DNA from: Acidobacteriota bacterium
GTDB taxonomy: Bacteria; Acidobacteriota; Terriglobia; Acidiferrales; UBA7541
Length of the DNA stretch: 64,000 bases
Direction of reading: 5' to 3'
Assembly (NCBI GenBank): GCA_003225295.1
Contig: QHYZ01000046.1
Coordinates: 62,001-126,000, forward strand
The notes beneath the pieces were generated by a model, which did no database searches, was not told where the DNA came from, and worked only from the letters and a program-made list of their open reading frames with translations. Position numbers and translations under genes: made by a program. This document shows, piece by piece, positions 53,440 to 61,544 of this stretch. Each line of letters opens with the position of its first letter. Position 1 is the stretch's first letter.

Positions 53440-54339
53440 ATGGTCACGAAACTTCGCATCTCCATCGTTCAATACCTGAACACCGCGCCGCTCGTCTGGG
53501 GCTTCACCAACGGCCCGCTGCGCGGCAAATATGATTTGTCGTTCACCGTGCCCTCGCAGTGCGCCGAACAGTTGCGCACCGGCAACGCCGATGTCGCGAT
53601 TATCCCGGCCATTGAATACCAGCGCATCGATGATTTGGCGATCCTGCCGGACATGGCCATTGCCTCGAAGAAGCAGGTGCGAAGCCTGCTGATCATTGCG
53701 AAGAAACCCATCGAAGAGGTAAACAGCTTTGCGCTGGATGGCAGTTCGCGCAGCACGCAAACGCTCACGCGCATCCTGTGCGCGGAAAAGTGGAAGACCG
53801 CACCGGCGTTCTTTGAGGCGTCGCCGGACCTGGGCGCTATGCTGGCCGAAGCAGACGCGGCGCTGTTGATTGGTGATCCAGCCTTGCGAATTGCCGTGGG
53901 GATCGAAAAACATAGTTGGCCCGGCGCCCCAGGACAAACGGTGTGCCAGGCGGCAACGCTGGGGATTACCGGCCCGGAATTTCTCTACGTCTATGACGTG
54001 GTCGGCGAATGGCGAAGTCTGACCGGATTGCCTGCCGTCCTGGCGGTCTGGGCCGCCAGGCGAGACCTCGCCACTCCCGAAGTGGCCGCCGATTTCCTCA
54101 TCTCTCGGGATTTCGGTTTGTCGCGCCTCAGAGAAATCAGCTTCCGAGCGGCGCGCGACCTGGAATTGCCGGAGCGGGCGCTCGAATCGTACCTGCGGCA
54201 CAATATTGATTTCTCACTGGACGCGGAAAATCGTCGCGGGCTGGAGTTGTACTTCGATTACGCCGAAAAGCTTGGCCTGATCCCGCAAGTGAAACCGCTC
54301 GAATGGGCGGCCACGAGAATGGAGGCCGTGAAGTTGTAG
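53440..54339 (+). CDS. mqnA: Chorismate dehydratase MqnA
   Basis: 299 residues. ISIVQYLNTAPLVWGF and RTGNADVAIIPAIEYQRI match the MqnA/periplasmic-binding-like fold, with SRSTQTLTRIL and LLIGDPALRI further on. MqnA makes 3-[(1-carboxyvinyl)oxy]benzoate from chorismate, the first step of the futalosine menaquinone route. mqnC follows 94 bases downstream on the same strand. No mqnE, mqnB or mqnD in the window. Confidence 0.92.
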   Translation: MVTKLRISIVQYLNTAPLVWGFTNGPLRGKYDLSFTVPSQCAEQLRTGNADVAIIPAIEYQRIDDLAILPDMAIASKKQVRSLLIIAKKPIEEVNSFALDGSSRSTQTLTRILCAEKWKTAPAFFEASPDLGAMLAEADAALLIGDPALRIAVGIEKHSWPGAPGQTVCQAATLGITGPEFLYVYDVVGEWRSLTGLPAVLAVWAARRDLATPEVAADFLISRDFGLSRLREISFRAARDLELPERALESYLRHNIDFSLDAENRRGLELYFDYAEKLGLIPQVKPLEWAATRMEAVKL

Positions 54340-54433
54340 GGGCACGCGCCGCGGCGGGTGCTTCTCGGTTGCTCCTTCGAGATGGCCTGAGGCTGTGGTT
54401 ACCATGGAACTAAAGGATCGCTGAGGAAACACC

Positions 54434-55468
54434 TTGGGACTGACGAAACAACAAGCTCTGGACATGCTGGAATGCGATGACCTCGTGGGTCTCGGCATGG
54501 CCGCGCACCAGCTGCGCCTGAAGAAAAACGATCCCCGCGTGGTCACCTACCAGATCGACCGCAATATCAACTACACGAATTTCTGCACCGAGTATTGTTC
54601 CTTCTGCGCGTTCTACCGGCCGCTCGGCGCAAGAGACGGCTACCTGCTCTCGTTCGAGGAGATCTACAAGAAAATCGACGAAATGCTAGAGCTTGGCGGC
54701 ACCGGAATTTTGCTGCAGGGCGGGTTGCACCCGGACTTGCAGATCGGCTATTACGAAAATCTGCTGCGCTCCCTGAAGGCGCGCTATCCGCAAGTGCATT
54801 TGCACTGCTTCTCGGCGCCCGAGATTCTGTGCATCGCGGAAGTCTCTGAAATCAGCGTCCGCGAAACGATTCAGCGGCTCATGGACGCGGGACTGCAATC
54901 CATTCCGGGCGGCGGCGCGGAAATTCTCGACGATGAAGTACGCGCGAAGATTGCCCGCTTGAAATGTACCAGTGACGACTGGGAAGAAATGCACCGCGTG
55001 GCCCATTCGCTGGGACTACGTACCACCGCCACGATGATGTTTGGGTGCGGCGAAGAGTTGCGCCATCGCGTCAACCATCTCGAAAGGCTGCGGCGGATTC
55101 AAGAAGATACGGGCGGCTTCACAGCCTTCATTCCGTGGATGTTTGCCACGGAAAATACGGCGCTTGGGAAAAAAGTCCAGGAAGCCACGGCGGTCGATTA
55201 TCTGAAAACGCTGGCGGTCAGCCGCCTGTATCTCGACAACATCGACCACATCCAGTCAAGCTGGCTCACCCCCGGAATCAAGGTCTGCCAGATCGGTTTG
55301 CAATTCGGCGCCGACGATGTCGGCAGCATTCTCATTGAAGAAAACGTTGTCTTTGCTGCCGGAGTGAAAAACAGAACCAACGAAGGCGAACTCCGCCGCA
55401 TCATCTCCGACGCCGGCTTCATCCCCGCCCAGCGCGACACACTTTATCGCAGTTATGCTCTGAAGTAG
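54434..55468 (+). CDS. mqnC: Cyclic dehypoxanthinyl futalosine synthase MqnC
   Basis: 344 residues, start TTG at 54434 with GAGGA seven bases upstream. Radical-SAM cluster motif Cys51-x3-Cys55-x2-Cys58 (CTEYCSFC). Further landmarks: GGTGILLQGGLHPDLQIGYYENLL, CFSAPEI, IPGGGAEILDDEVR and LGLRTTATMMFGCGE. It cyclises dehypoxanthinyl futalosine in menaquinone biosynthesis. The related MqnE has a similar core, but the GGLHPD..SIPGGGAEIL pattern favours MqnC. Probably one transcript with mqnA. Confidence 0.92.
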   Translation: MGLTKQQALDMLECDDLVGLGMAAHQLRLKKNDPRVVTYQIDRNINYTNFCTEYCSFCAFYRPLGARDGYLLSFEEIYKKIDEMLELGGTGILLQGGLHPDLQIGYYENLLRSLKARYPQVHLHCFSAPEILCIAEVSEISVRETIQRLMDAGLQSIPGGGAEILDDEVRAKIARLKCTSDDWEEMHRVAHSLGLRTTATMMFGCGEELRHRVNHLERLRRIQEDTGGFTAFIPWMFATENTALGKKVQEATAVDYLKTLAVSRLYLDNIDHIQSSWLTPGIKVCQIGLQFGADDVGSILIEENVVFAAGVKNRTNEGELRRIISDAGFIPAQRDTLYRSYALK

Positions 55469-55505
55469 TCCCGCGGCAAGGTCATCGACAGCAGAAAGCG
55501 AAGCC

Positions 55506-56153
55506 CTAGGGCTTGGGACGCACGTGAATCGAAACATCGACGACCATGCCGTCAGGCAGTTCGACATCTTCTAGCAGATAGAGCACTCCGCCGCGAAAAC
55601 GGGCCTGGATCCGCCGAGGTTCGAGTTTGGAGTCGCTCGGTTCGGTTTTCTTTGCCGCGGGCGGGCTTGGCGCGCGACCCTCAGTTTCATCCAGCGCTTC
55701 GTTGGCCAGAGCGTCGGCTTCGCGGTTCTGCTCGCGATAGACGTGCTCGATCCGAAAGGAATCGAACGCTTGTGACATTTTCTTGGCGCGCTCGAAAAGC
55801 GGACGCAGGTCCTCGCTCTTCACTTTGTACTGCCCGCGCATCTGCTTCACCAAGAGTTCGGAATCGCTCTCGATGTGCAGTACCCGAATACTGTGCGATT
55901 GTGCGTAGTCCATCGCCGCAATCAGGCCATAATACTCGGCGACGTTGTTGGTCATACGGCCGATGTATTTCTTCAGCTTGGCAACGATTTCGCCGCGGCC
56001 ATCGCGAATGACTACGCCGTAAGCAGCCGGTCCGGGATTGCCGCGAGAGCCGCCGTCAATGTTGGCGCGATGCGCCGCGGCAGCCGGCTTGGGCTCCGCG
56101 GGAGCATCGGCAAAGAGGCCTTTTCCACGGGGAGTTGGCGGGCGGCGCGGCAT
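55506..56153 (-). CDS. RNase HI-family protein with C-terminal DUF104-like tail
   Basis: 215 residues from the ATG at 56153, which shares one base with the upstream gene's stop (TGATG). RNase H fold: NIDGGSRGNPGPAAYG (first Asp, D33), MTNNVAEYYGLIAAM (Glu), HIESDSELLVKQM (Asp) and QNREADALAN (Asp), the DEDD set. It would cleave RNA in RNA/DNA hybrids. The last about 35 residues (ARFRGGVLYLLEDVELPDGMVVDVSI) match the AF2212-like/DUF104 pattern of small antitoxin-like domains, an uncommon fusion with RNase H. Cotranscribed with the coiled-coil zinc-ribbon gene. Confidence 0.85.
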   Translation of the reverse strand: MPRRPPTPRGKGLFADAPAEPKPAAAAHRANIDGGSRGNPGPAAYGVVIRDGRGEIVAKLKKYIGRMTNNVAEYYGLIAAMDYAQSHSIRVLHIESDSELLVKQMRGQYKVKSEDLRPLFERAKKMSQAFDSFRIEHVYREQNREADALANEALDETEGRAPSPPAAKKTEPSDSKLEPRRIQARFRGGVLYLLEDVELPDGMVVDVSIHVRPKP

Positions 56154-56929
56154 CAGGAATTTGTCGAGGCCGTGGAGGATGTGTTGGCGGAACCAACGGC
56201 CGGATTCGCGATCGGAATTGGTTCGAGAGTGTACAGGATCAGGCCGCAACTCTCACAACGGTAAACCTCTTCGTTGGTTTCCGTGCGCAACTCCTGAAGA
56301 ATATGCGGCAGGACGCGCATGCCGCAACCGCGGCACTGCCCGTCGCGGGCTTCGGCCATGGCTGTGCCGTTGTGGCGCTTGGCAATGCGCGCGTAGAGTT
56401 CGCGTAAGTCTCCCGGCACCGGAGCTATGATTTTTTCACGCTCGGCGGTGACCGCTTCCAGCCTTTTCTTCTTCTCCGCCCCTTGCGCCTGAATCTCTTT
56501 TCGTTCCCCAGCGACAGCCTGCTCGGCTTCTTTCAGCCGCGCTTCCACGATCTTCACGCGGCGTTCTACTTCTTCCCCGGCCATCATCACTTCGAGCTGG
56601 CGGTCATCGGCCTTGGCAACTTCAGCTTCGGCGTTGGCGATTTCGTGCTGCAATGCTTTGAAGGCTTCGTTGGTTTTTACGGCGCCACTCTGATCGCGGT
56701 ATTTACGCGCGCGATCTTTCCACTGCTGCCCGTCGAACTCAAACTTCTTGCGTTCCGCCACCACCCGGATGTGGGCTTCTTTAGCGGAGGTGACCTCAGC
56801 ACGGGCGCTTCCAAGTTTAGCTTCCGCTTCGCGAATCCGTTTTGGAAATCCTTCCAGTTCCGCCCGCAGCATGGCGATTTGGTGGTCAACGCGTTGCAGC
56901 TCAATCAAGTGAGGAATAGCGGGATGCAT
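56153..56929 (-). CDS. Coiled-coil C4 zinc-ribbon protein
   Basis: 258 residues. The first about 190 residues are a long charged coiled-coil hairpin (AMLRAELEGFPKRIREAEAKL..EVERRVKIVEARLKEAEQAV), then a zinc ribbon CRGCGMRVLP..YRCESCGLILY with two CxxC pairs near 205-235. The arrangement matches the CT398-like/zf-RING_7 family, which is often adjacent to RNase H or to GTP cyclohydrolase genes and has no established enzymatic role. It overlaps the RNase H start by one base. The C-terminal ANPAVGSANTSSTAS tail is low complexity. Confidence 0.85.
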   Translation of the reverse strand: MHPAIPHLIELQRVDHQIAMLRAELEGFPKRIREAEAKLGSARAEVTSAKEAHIRVVAERKKFEFDGQQWKDRARKYRDQSGAVKTNEAFKALQHEIANAEAEVAKADDRQLEVMMAGEEVERRVKIVEARLKEAEQAVAGERKEIQAQGAEKKKRLEAVTAEREKIIAPVPGDLRELYARIAKRHNGTAMAEARDGQCRGCGMRVLPHILQELRTETNEEVYRCESCGLILYTLEPIPIANPAVGSANTSSTASTNS

Positions 56930-57049
56930 GTAGAAGCAATTCTAGCACAGGCACGCGCCGGGCTTTGCGAGAACCGCGGCGGCGGATAGAATGCCTGCGT
57001 TTTGGCATGCCAGGGTTTTGGGAGTTGCTCGTTCTAAGGAGGAGTGAAC

Positions 57050-57247
57050 ATGCCGCACGTGCAAATTACCTGGGTGGAGGGGCGGACACCCGAGCAAAAA
57101 CGGAAAATCGCGGAACGCGTCACGACCGCGCTGATCGAAGATGGTCAGGCCAAACGCGAGAATGTTCACGTGTCATTTCACGATGTTCCATCGACTAATT
57201 ACGCCGAGGGCGGAGTACTCGTGGTGGATCAAAAACGCACGCCGTGA
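57050..57247 (+). CDS. 4-oxalocrotonate tautomerase-like protein
   Basis: 65 residues starting Met-Pro (MPHVQITWVEGRTPEQKRKIAERVTTALIE); after Met removal Pro1 would be the catalytic base, the hallmark of the 4-OT family. The C-terminal EGGVLVVDQKRTP is unusual; most 4-OT members end earlier. The ATG at 57050 follows AAGGAGG; a GTG at 57044 would place it too close and shift Pro from position 1. Substrate unknown; stands alone ahead of the DUF2157 gene. Confidence 0.82.
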   Translation: MPHVQITWVEGRTPEQKRKIAERVTTALIEDGQAKRENVHVSFHDVPSTNYAEGGVLVVDQKRTP

Positions 57248-57346
57248 CGGGGTAGCATGCAGCACGATCCTTTCCATATCCGGCGGTCGAAAAAGCTTCG
57301 CCTTGGCGCTGTGTCGGCGAGAAGTAGCTGACGAGAAGGGCCCCCC

Positions 57347-58515
57347 ATGGCTAATCCCCTGGATAAGCAGCTGGAGCGCTGGGTTTCTGCCGGCGTTGTC
57401 GATGCCGCCACGGCCGCGCGTATTCGAACGCTCGAACAATCGCAAGGGTCGAGCGAACGCTTGCGCTGGCCTGTCCTGCTGGCGGTGGCGCTAGGTGGAC
57501 TGCTGCTTTGTGCCGGCGTGCTGCTGTTTGTGGCCGCCCATTGGGACGAACTCTCCCCGGCCTGGCGATTCACCCTCGTCCTTGTCCTGGTGGCGGTGTT
57601 TCCCATTGCCGGAGCTATGACCGAGGAACGGTTTCCAGCGCTGTCAACGACGTTCTACACGATCGGAACGATTTGCGTTGGCGCGGGAATTTTTCTTACC
57701 GCCCAAGTCTTCCATCTGCAGGAGCACTGGCCGAGCGGGATGCTGATGTGGACCATCGGCGCGCTTGCGGCCTGGCTTCTTTTGGGGCATTGGACGCAGG
57801 CAGCGCTGCTGGCGCTGCTGGTGCCTGCCTGGCTGGCCGGGGAATGGGAAGTGCGCACCGTGGGTTTTGCCGTCAGCAACCGCTTGCTCACCGAAGGGCT
57901 GCTGCTGACCGCGATTGCCTACCTATGCGCAAGAACGAACGGAGAAGATTCTGCGGCGCGGCGAGCGCTCGCCTGGATTGGCGGCCTAGCAGTATTGCCA
58001 CTCAGCGTGGTGGCGTTTGTCGAAGGGCGCGAATCCTGGGGGTGGGGCTGGCAGAATCGGCCGGGGATTTCGCCTCTGCTGCACGTCATCGGTTGGGCCA
58101 TGGCGATCTGCGCACCGCTCGGGCTGGCATTTGTGCTGCGCAAGACTGCGGCATGGACAAACGCAATCGCGGCGGTCTGGGTGCTGGTGATTGGGACATT
58201 CGGCGTCACGCCTGGGGACACCATGGCAACCTGTCGATATTTGCGTGGAATTCGCTTGGGCCTTACTTTTGGGCCGGAGTCGGAGCGCTCGGCATGGTGG
58301 GCTGGGGATTGCTAGAGCGGCGGAGCGAGCGCATCAACCTGTGTGTCGCGGGGTTTGCTTTGACGGTGATCATTTTTTATTTCTCGGACGTCATGGATAA
58401 GCTGGGGCGTGCGGCGAGCCTGATTGGGCTTGGCGTCTTGTTCTTGTTCGGTGGATGGGCCCTGGAGCGAGCGCGGCGACAACTGGTCGCGCGTGTCGCG
58501 GGAGGAACACCATGA
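57347..58515 (+). CDS. DUF2157 membrane protein, frameshifted
   Basis: About 389 codons across two frames. The first frame starts MANPLDKQLERWVSAGVVDAATAARI, the DUF2157 N-terminus, followed by six or more TM segments up to about TFGVTPG (58215); it then leaves the family and stops at 58315. The plus-one-shifted frame carries GNLSIFAWNSLGPYFW..ERINLCVAGFALTVIIFYFSDVMDKLGRAASLIGLGVLFL, the expected DUF2157 C-terminus, ending at the TGA at 58513-58515, which overlaps the next ATG as ATGA. One missing base in the G4 run 58213-58216 restores the reading frame. Either a pseudogene or a sequencing error. Confidence 0.8.
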
Positions 58516-59042
58516 ATCCGTCGCGGAAGGGGATCACCCTGGCGGTGCTGCAGTTGGCACTCGTCGCGAGCCTGGGAGCGAAATATGCGCTTGATCGCGT
58601 GCGCTTGCCGCGGGTTTGGGCGCAGACCGTGGCCTACGACCCCGATCTGCCGATTCGCGGCCGGTACTTAAGCGTGCGAGTGCGAGTCGATGCGCATCAA
58701 GTCTATGGCGGCGCGGAACCGCCAAAAGGCAGCCCGGTCAATTCCTGGAGCGACCAACGTGATGTCTGTTTGCGCGCAGAGGGCGGGCATTTGGTGGCAT
58801 ATACCGCGACACAGCCAACGGGCCTGCGCGTGACGAATTGGAGAACGCGCACCGGAGACCTCGCCGTGGCGCTCTCTGAGCCGGTAGCTTTCTTTTTGCC
58901 GGAGCACGCTATCGATCCGTCCCGGCGCCAGCCGGGTGAAGAATTATGGATCGAGGTAACGGTACCGGAAAAGGGCCCCCCGCGGCCGATCCGGCTGGCG
59001 GTGAAGCACGGAGACACGTTTACGCCACTCGAAATCAAATGA
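58512..59042 (+). CDS. GDYXXLXY-type exported protein
   Basis: 176 residues with an N-terminal hydrophobic segment (GITLAVLQLALVASLGA). The segment DPDLPIRGRYLSVRVRVDA has the GDYxxLxY-like pattern (here GRYLSVRV), and AFFLPEHA and PIRLAVK are typical of the family usually paired with DUF2157 or DUF4401 membrane proteins. Its ATG overlaps the end of the DUF2157 gene (58512-58515), GGAGGA lies nine bases upstream, so both are one coupled unit. Function unknown. Confidence 0.8.
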   Translation: MNPSRKGITLAVLQLALVASLGAKYALDRVRLPRVWAQTVAYDPDLPIRGRYLSVRVRVDAHQVYGGAEPPKGSPVNSWSDQRDVCLRAEGGHLVAYTATQPTGLRVTNWRTRTGDLAVALSEPVAFFLPEHAIDPSRRQPGEELWIEVTVPEKGPPRPIRLAVKHGDTFTPLEIK

Positions 59043-59114
59043 AATCCGGACCGGCCTTCGCGGGAAACCGCGTTTTTCTGTTCAACGCCGGCTGGATTCC
59101 TTGCCGCTAGTCGT

Positions 59115-59471
59115 CTAGGAGTGCGCCTCGCGGCGGATGAAAGACCAATCGAGAAAATATCCAATGCCGACAGCAAGAGGAATGATGCCCAACGCGGCAG
59201 CCGTCCAGATGTCACGATCCGCTTGGATGCCCGCAATCAAGCCAAAAGCAGCCATGTAGCCGAGCGCGCCGCTGACGAGCAGGATGCCCGCTCGGCGGGA
59301 GCGCGCCGCCTGATTCAATTCCGGCTCCAGCGGAATGTCGACCCCGCGGGCAATCGCGGCGAGCCGCTCTTCGCTGCGCAGCTTGCGCACCCGGTAATAG
59401 GTATACAGCGCGCCGAGAGGGACTCCCATCCCCAGTATCACGGCCACTAATCCAATCAATTCTCCGCCCAT
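59115..59471 (-). CDS. Small membrane protein, DUF6249-like
   Basis: 118 residues starting MGGELIGLVAVILGMGVPLGALYTYYR, one TM, then a basic linker (RVRKLRSEERLAAIARGVDIPLEPELN) and a TM pair (GILLVSGALGYMAAFGLIAG and AALGIIPLAVGIGYFLDW). The GVDIPLEPE hinge between helices matches DUF6249-type inner-membrane proteins. AAGGAG precedes the ATG at 59471. It may assist a partner in the membrane, but function is unknown. Stands alone between two convergent and divergent genes. Confidence 0.7.
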   Translation of the reverse strand: MGGELIGLVAVILGMGVPLGALYTYYRVRKLRSEERLAAIARGVDIPLEPELNQAARSRRAGILLVSGALGYMAAFGLIAGIQADRDIWTAAALGIIPLAVGIGYFLDWSFIRREAHS

Positions 59472-59639
59472 GATGTGCTCCTTCTTTCTTTGAGGCGCCG
59501 GCAAGGCGCGTTTTATTGGGAGAACCGCTTTCAAGAAGAAGTACGCGGAGCAGCTGGGAAAAGTTCCCGGAACTTAGGAGCAACTCTCTCTCTCCGGGAG
59601 CCCCCCGCTCGCGGGAAATAGCCTTTCCTCGCTGAAGCA

Positions 59640-60029
59640 TCACTCGATTTCGTGGACTTGCATGGCGCTGTCGATGGCGAGATTGGGATAGCGAATGGGG
59701 GAGCCGGCCGGCGCAGGCAGATGCCGTGCCGCAGCGGTGAATTCACCGCCCGAGCACTCCAGAATGTAGGAATAACCGTCGCGCTCGGTGCGCGTCATGG
59801 AAAGAGAATTGGAGGAGATGAGTTCGTCGAGAGAGGCGCAATGGCCGTTGGTGGCAATGTAGCCGCGTTCCGCCTGGGCGATCTGCAGGAGGTCGCTTCG
59901 AACGCCGGTCAGGCTGATGGCCTGCGTCGGAGCGGTACCTTCGTCCGTGGTCGGCATTTTCTTCAAATAGAAGTAATACACGACAAAGAGAAGCGCGGCA
60001 CCGATCAAAACGCCAACAAGAGAGCGCAT
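59640..60029 (-). CDS. Hypothetical membrane-anchored pilin-domain-like protein
   Basis: 129 residues: one N-terminal TM (LVGVLIGAALLFVVYYFYL), then a soluble part, SDLLQIAQAERGYIATNGHCASLDELISSNSLS..DGYSYILECSGGEFTAAARHL, with two Cys. The QAERGYIATNGHCASLDEL segment resembles the globular part of type IV pilins, but the N-terminal helix lacks a prepilin cleavage site (no FTLIE). I cannot assign a family. It may be a pilin-derived anchored protein. Gene is isolated. Confidence 0.55.
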   Translation of the reverse strand: MRSLVGVLIGAALLFVVYYFYLKKMPTTDEGTAPTQAISLTGVRSDLLQIAQAERGYIATNGHCASLDELISSNSLSMTRTERDGYSYILECSGGEFTAAARHLPAPAGSPIRYPNLAIDSAMQVHEIE

Positions 60030-60508
60030 AGTAGAATTGTGGCCTTACCCGTTGCCCACCGCAACAGAAGCGCGCAACGAGGTGTGCAGGAAACAACCTC
60101 TCCATTTTCGCACTTGTCTCTCAGCCGCACGAATTCTCCCTCCAGTGTAACGCTCCCCCTTCGGACAGGCTGTGGCGCCGTTCATCTTCGCGGTTGAGCG
60201 GTGCCGGCGGCGTGTGCCCACAAAAGCATGTAGAGAGTGGGCAAAGAGGTCCGCGTTTGCCGTTGACAGGCCAGGCGCGCTCCAGTAACTACGATAGATA
60301 CAGGCTCACTAGCGTCCCAACGTTGTCGTTGCAAACGATTGGACGTCCTTGCTTGGCAAGACCTTTTCGCATGGTCAACCCCGTATCGATTTCCATGGGT
60401 TGGTGAAGGCCGCTGCTAATGGGATCAATCCCTGGCGAGAGAAAACGTCCACTTTGTTCGAACGTTGGGACACTACTCGTACAGGTTATAAAATCAGGAG
60501 AGTCCTCG
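60030..60508 (+). other. Long upstream region of fecR-like gene, no gene
   Basis: 479 bases between divergent genes. I saw no convincing ORF. Promoter-like elements include TTGACA (60263-60268) with TAACTA after 17 bases, and a better pair at 60465-60492 just before the FecR start. No tRNA or known ncRNA signature. Confidence 0.5.
60465..60492 (+). promoter_or_regulatory. Candidate promoter of the FecR-domain gene
   Basis: TTGGGA (60465-60470), 16-base spacer, TATAAA (60487-60492). The transcript would start about 10 bases before the ATG at 60509, so the leader is very short but includes GGAG. Confidence 0.4.
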
Positions 60509-61315
60509 ATGAAGATGAAGTCCCGGTTTGCCTTCGGGCTGGCCTTACTGCTTTCGTTGCTAGTGGCGATCCCAACGGAGGTTGCGGCCGCGCCCCAGTC
60601 GGCGGTACAGCGCGCCGGTGAAGTCTCCCGCGTGATTCCGGCTGTGAATATCGCTCGCAGCGGGAAAACCATCACCGCGTCTGCGAAGACCTCCGTCGAT
60701 TGGCTGGACCTCGTAAGTACCCAGGTGAATGCGCGCGCGCGCATCGCGCTGGACGACGGTTCGGTGTTGAGTGTGGGCTCGGAATCGTCCATGAAGGTTG
60801 TCAAACACGACGCCGCAGCGCAGCAGACCGAGCTGGAGTTGACCTACGGGAAGCTGCGGACGCAGGCGCAAAAGATAGCCAAGCCGGACGGGAAATTCGA
60901 GGTGCGCACACCGGCAGGCGTCGCCGGCGTGGTGGGAACTGATTTTTTTGTGGAATATGTGGACAACACGATGAAAGTGATCGCTTTTGAGGGACTGGTA
61001 AAAGTCTGCAACCTGTCCGGCGTTTGCGTGCTTGTCAAGGCCGGGCAGATGACCAGCGTGCGCAGCGGGGACAACTCCGGGCCGCTGCCGCCGCAGCCGG
61101 CGACCCTTGACCTGCTGGTAGCTTCCAGCAAGGACACGGATCCTGGAGCCCCGTCGGGCATGCCTGGTGTGGGGCCGCACCTTGGTGTTTGGGGGACGGT
61201 TGGAATTGTTGCCGGAGCTGTCGGAGTCGGTTTGGGTGTGGGGTTGACGCGTGGTGGAGGGGGAACCCGGGTAGTAGGAAAAGGCGGCTGCCAGAACAAT
61301 CCAGCGGCCTGCTGA
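60509..61315 (+). CDS. FecR-domain exported protein
   Basis: 268 residues from the ATG at 60509, which follows GGAG and starts the signal peptide (MKSRFAFGLALLLSLLVAIPTEVAAA). FecR core: ARIALDDGSVLSVGSESSMKVVKHDAAAQQTELELTYGKLRTQAQ and KFEVRTPAGVAGVVGTDFFVEYVDNTMKVIAFEGLVKVCN. Such proteins often receive signals for anti-sigma/TonB systems, but here no sigma factor or TonB receptor is adjacent. A C-terminal Gly-rich hydrophobic segment (LGVWGTVGIVAGAVGVGLGVGLTRGGGG) looks like a membrane anchor. Confidence 0.85.
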   Translation: MKMKSRFAFGLALLLSLLVAIPTEVAAAPQSAVQRAGEVSRVIPAVNIARSGKTITASAKTSVDWLDLVSTQVNARARIALDDGSVLSVGSESSMKVVKHDAAAQQTELELTYGKLRTQAQKIAKPDGKFEVRTPAGVAGVVGTDFFVEYVDNTMKVIAFEGLVKVCNLSGVCVLVKAGQMTSVRSGDNSGPLPPQPATLDLLVASSKDTDPGAPSGMPGVGPHLGVWGTVGIVAGAVGVGLGVGLTRGGGGTRVVGKGGCQNNPAAC

Positions 61316-61346
61316 TATTTAGCGCATCAAGCAGAATTGCGCTTCT

Positions 61347-61379
61347 AAGGCCCCGGCGGATCGCACTAGCCGGGGCCTT
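61347..61379 (+). terminator. Terminator after FecR-domain gene
   Basis: AAGGCCCCGGC (61347-61357), an 11-base loop, GCCGGGGCCTT (61369-61379). Perfect 11-bp stem, followed by T only, then GGTCTTT; the T-tract is short, so termination strength is uncertain. Confidence 0.6.
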
Positions 61380-61544
61380 TGGTCTTTCGGCACCGCGGCG
61401 GCACCTGGCCCGCCTGGCATGCAACGCACCGAGGCAAGAAGCCGTCCAACAAGGGTTACCCGAACGGCGATGACGCGCCCGGGGCTTGGTACGTCCGCAC
61501 TCGGTGGCGTACACTGAGTGTTTCGCGGTGCCGTCAAATTGTAA

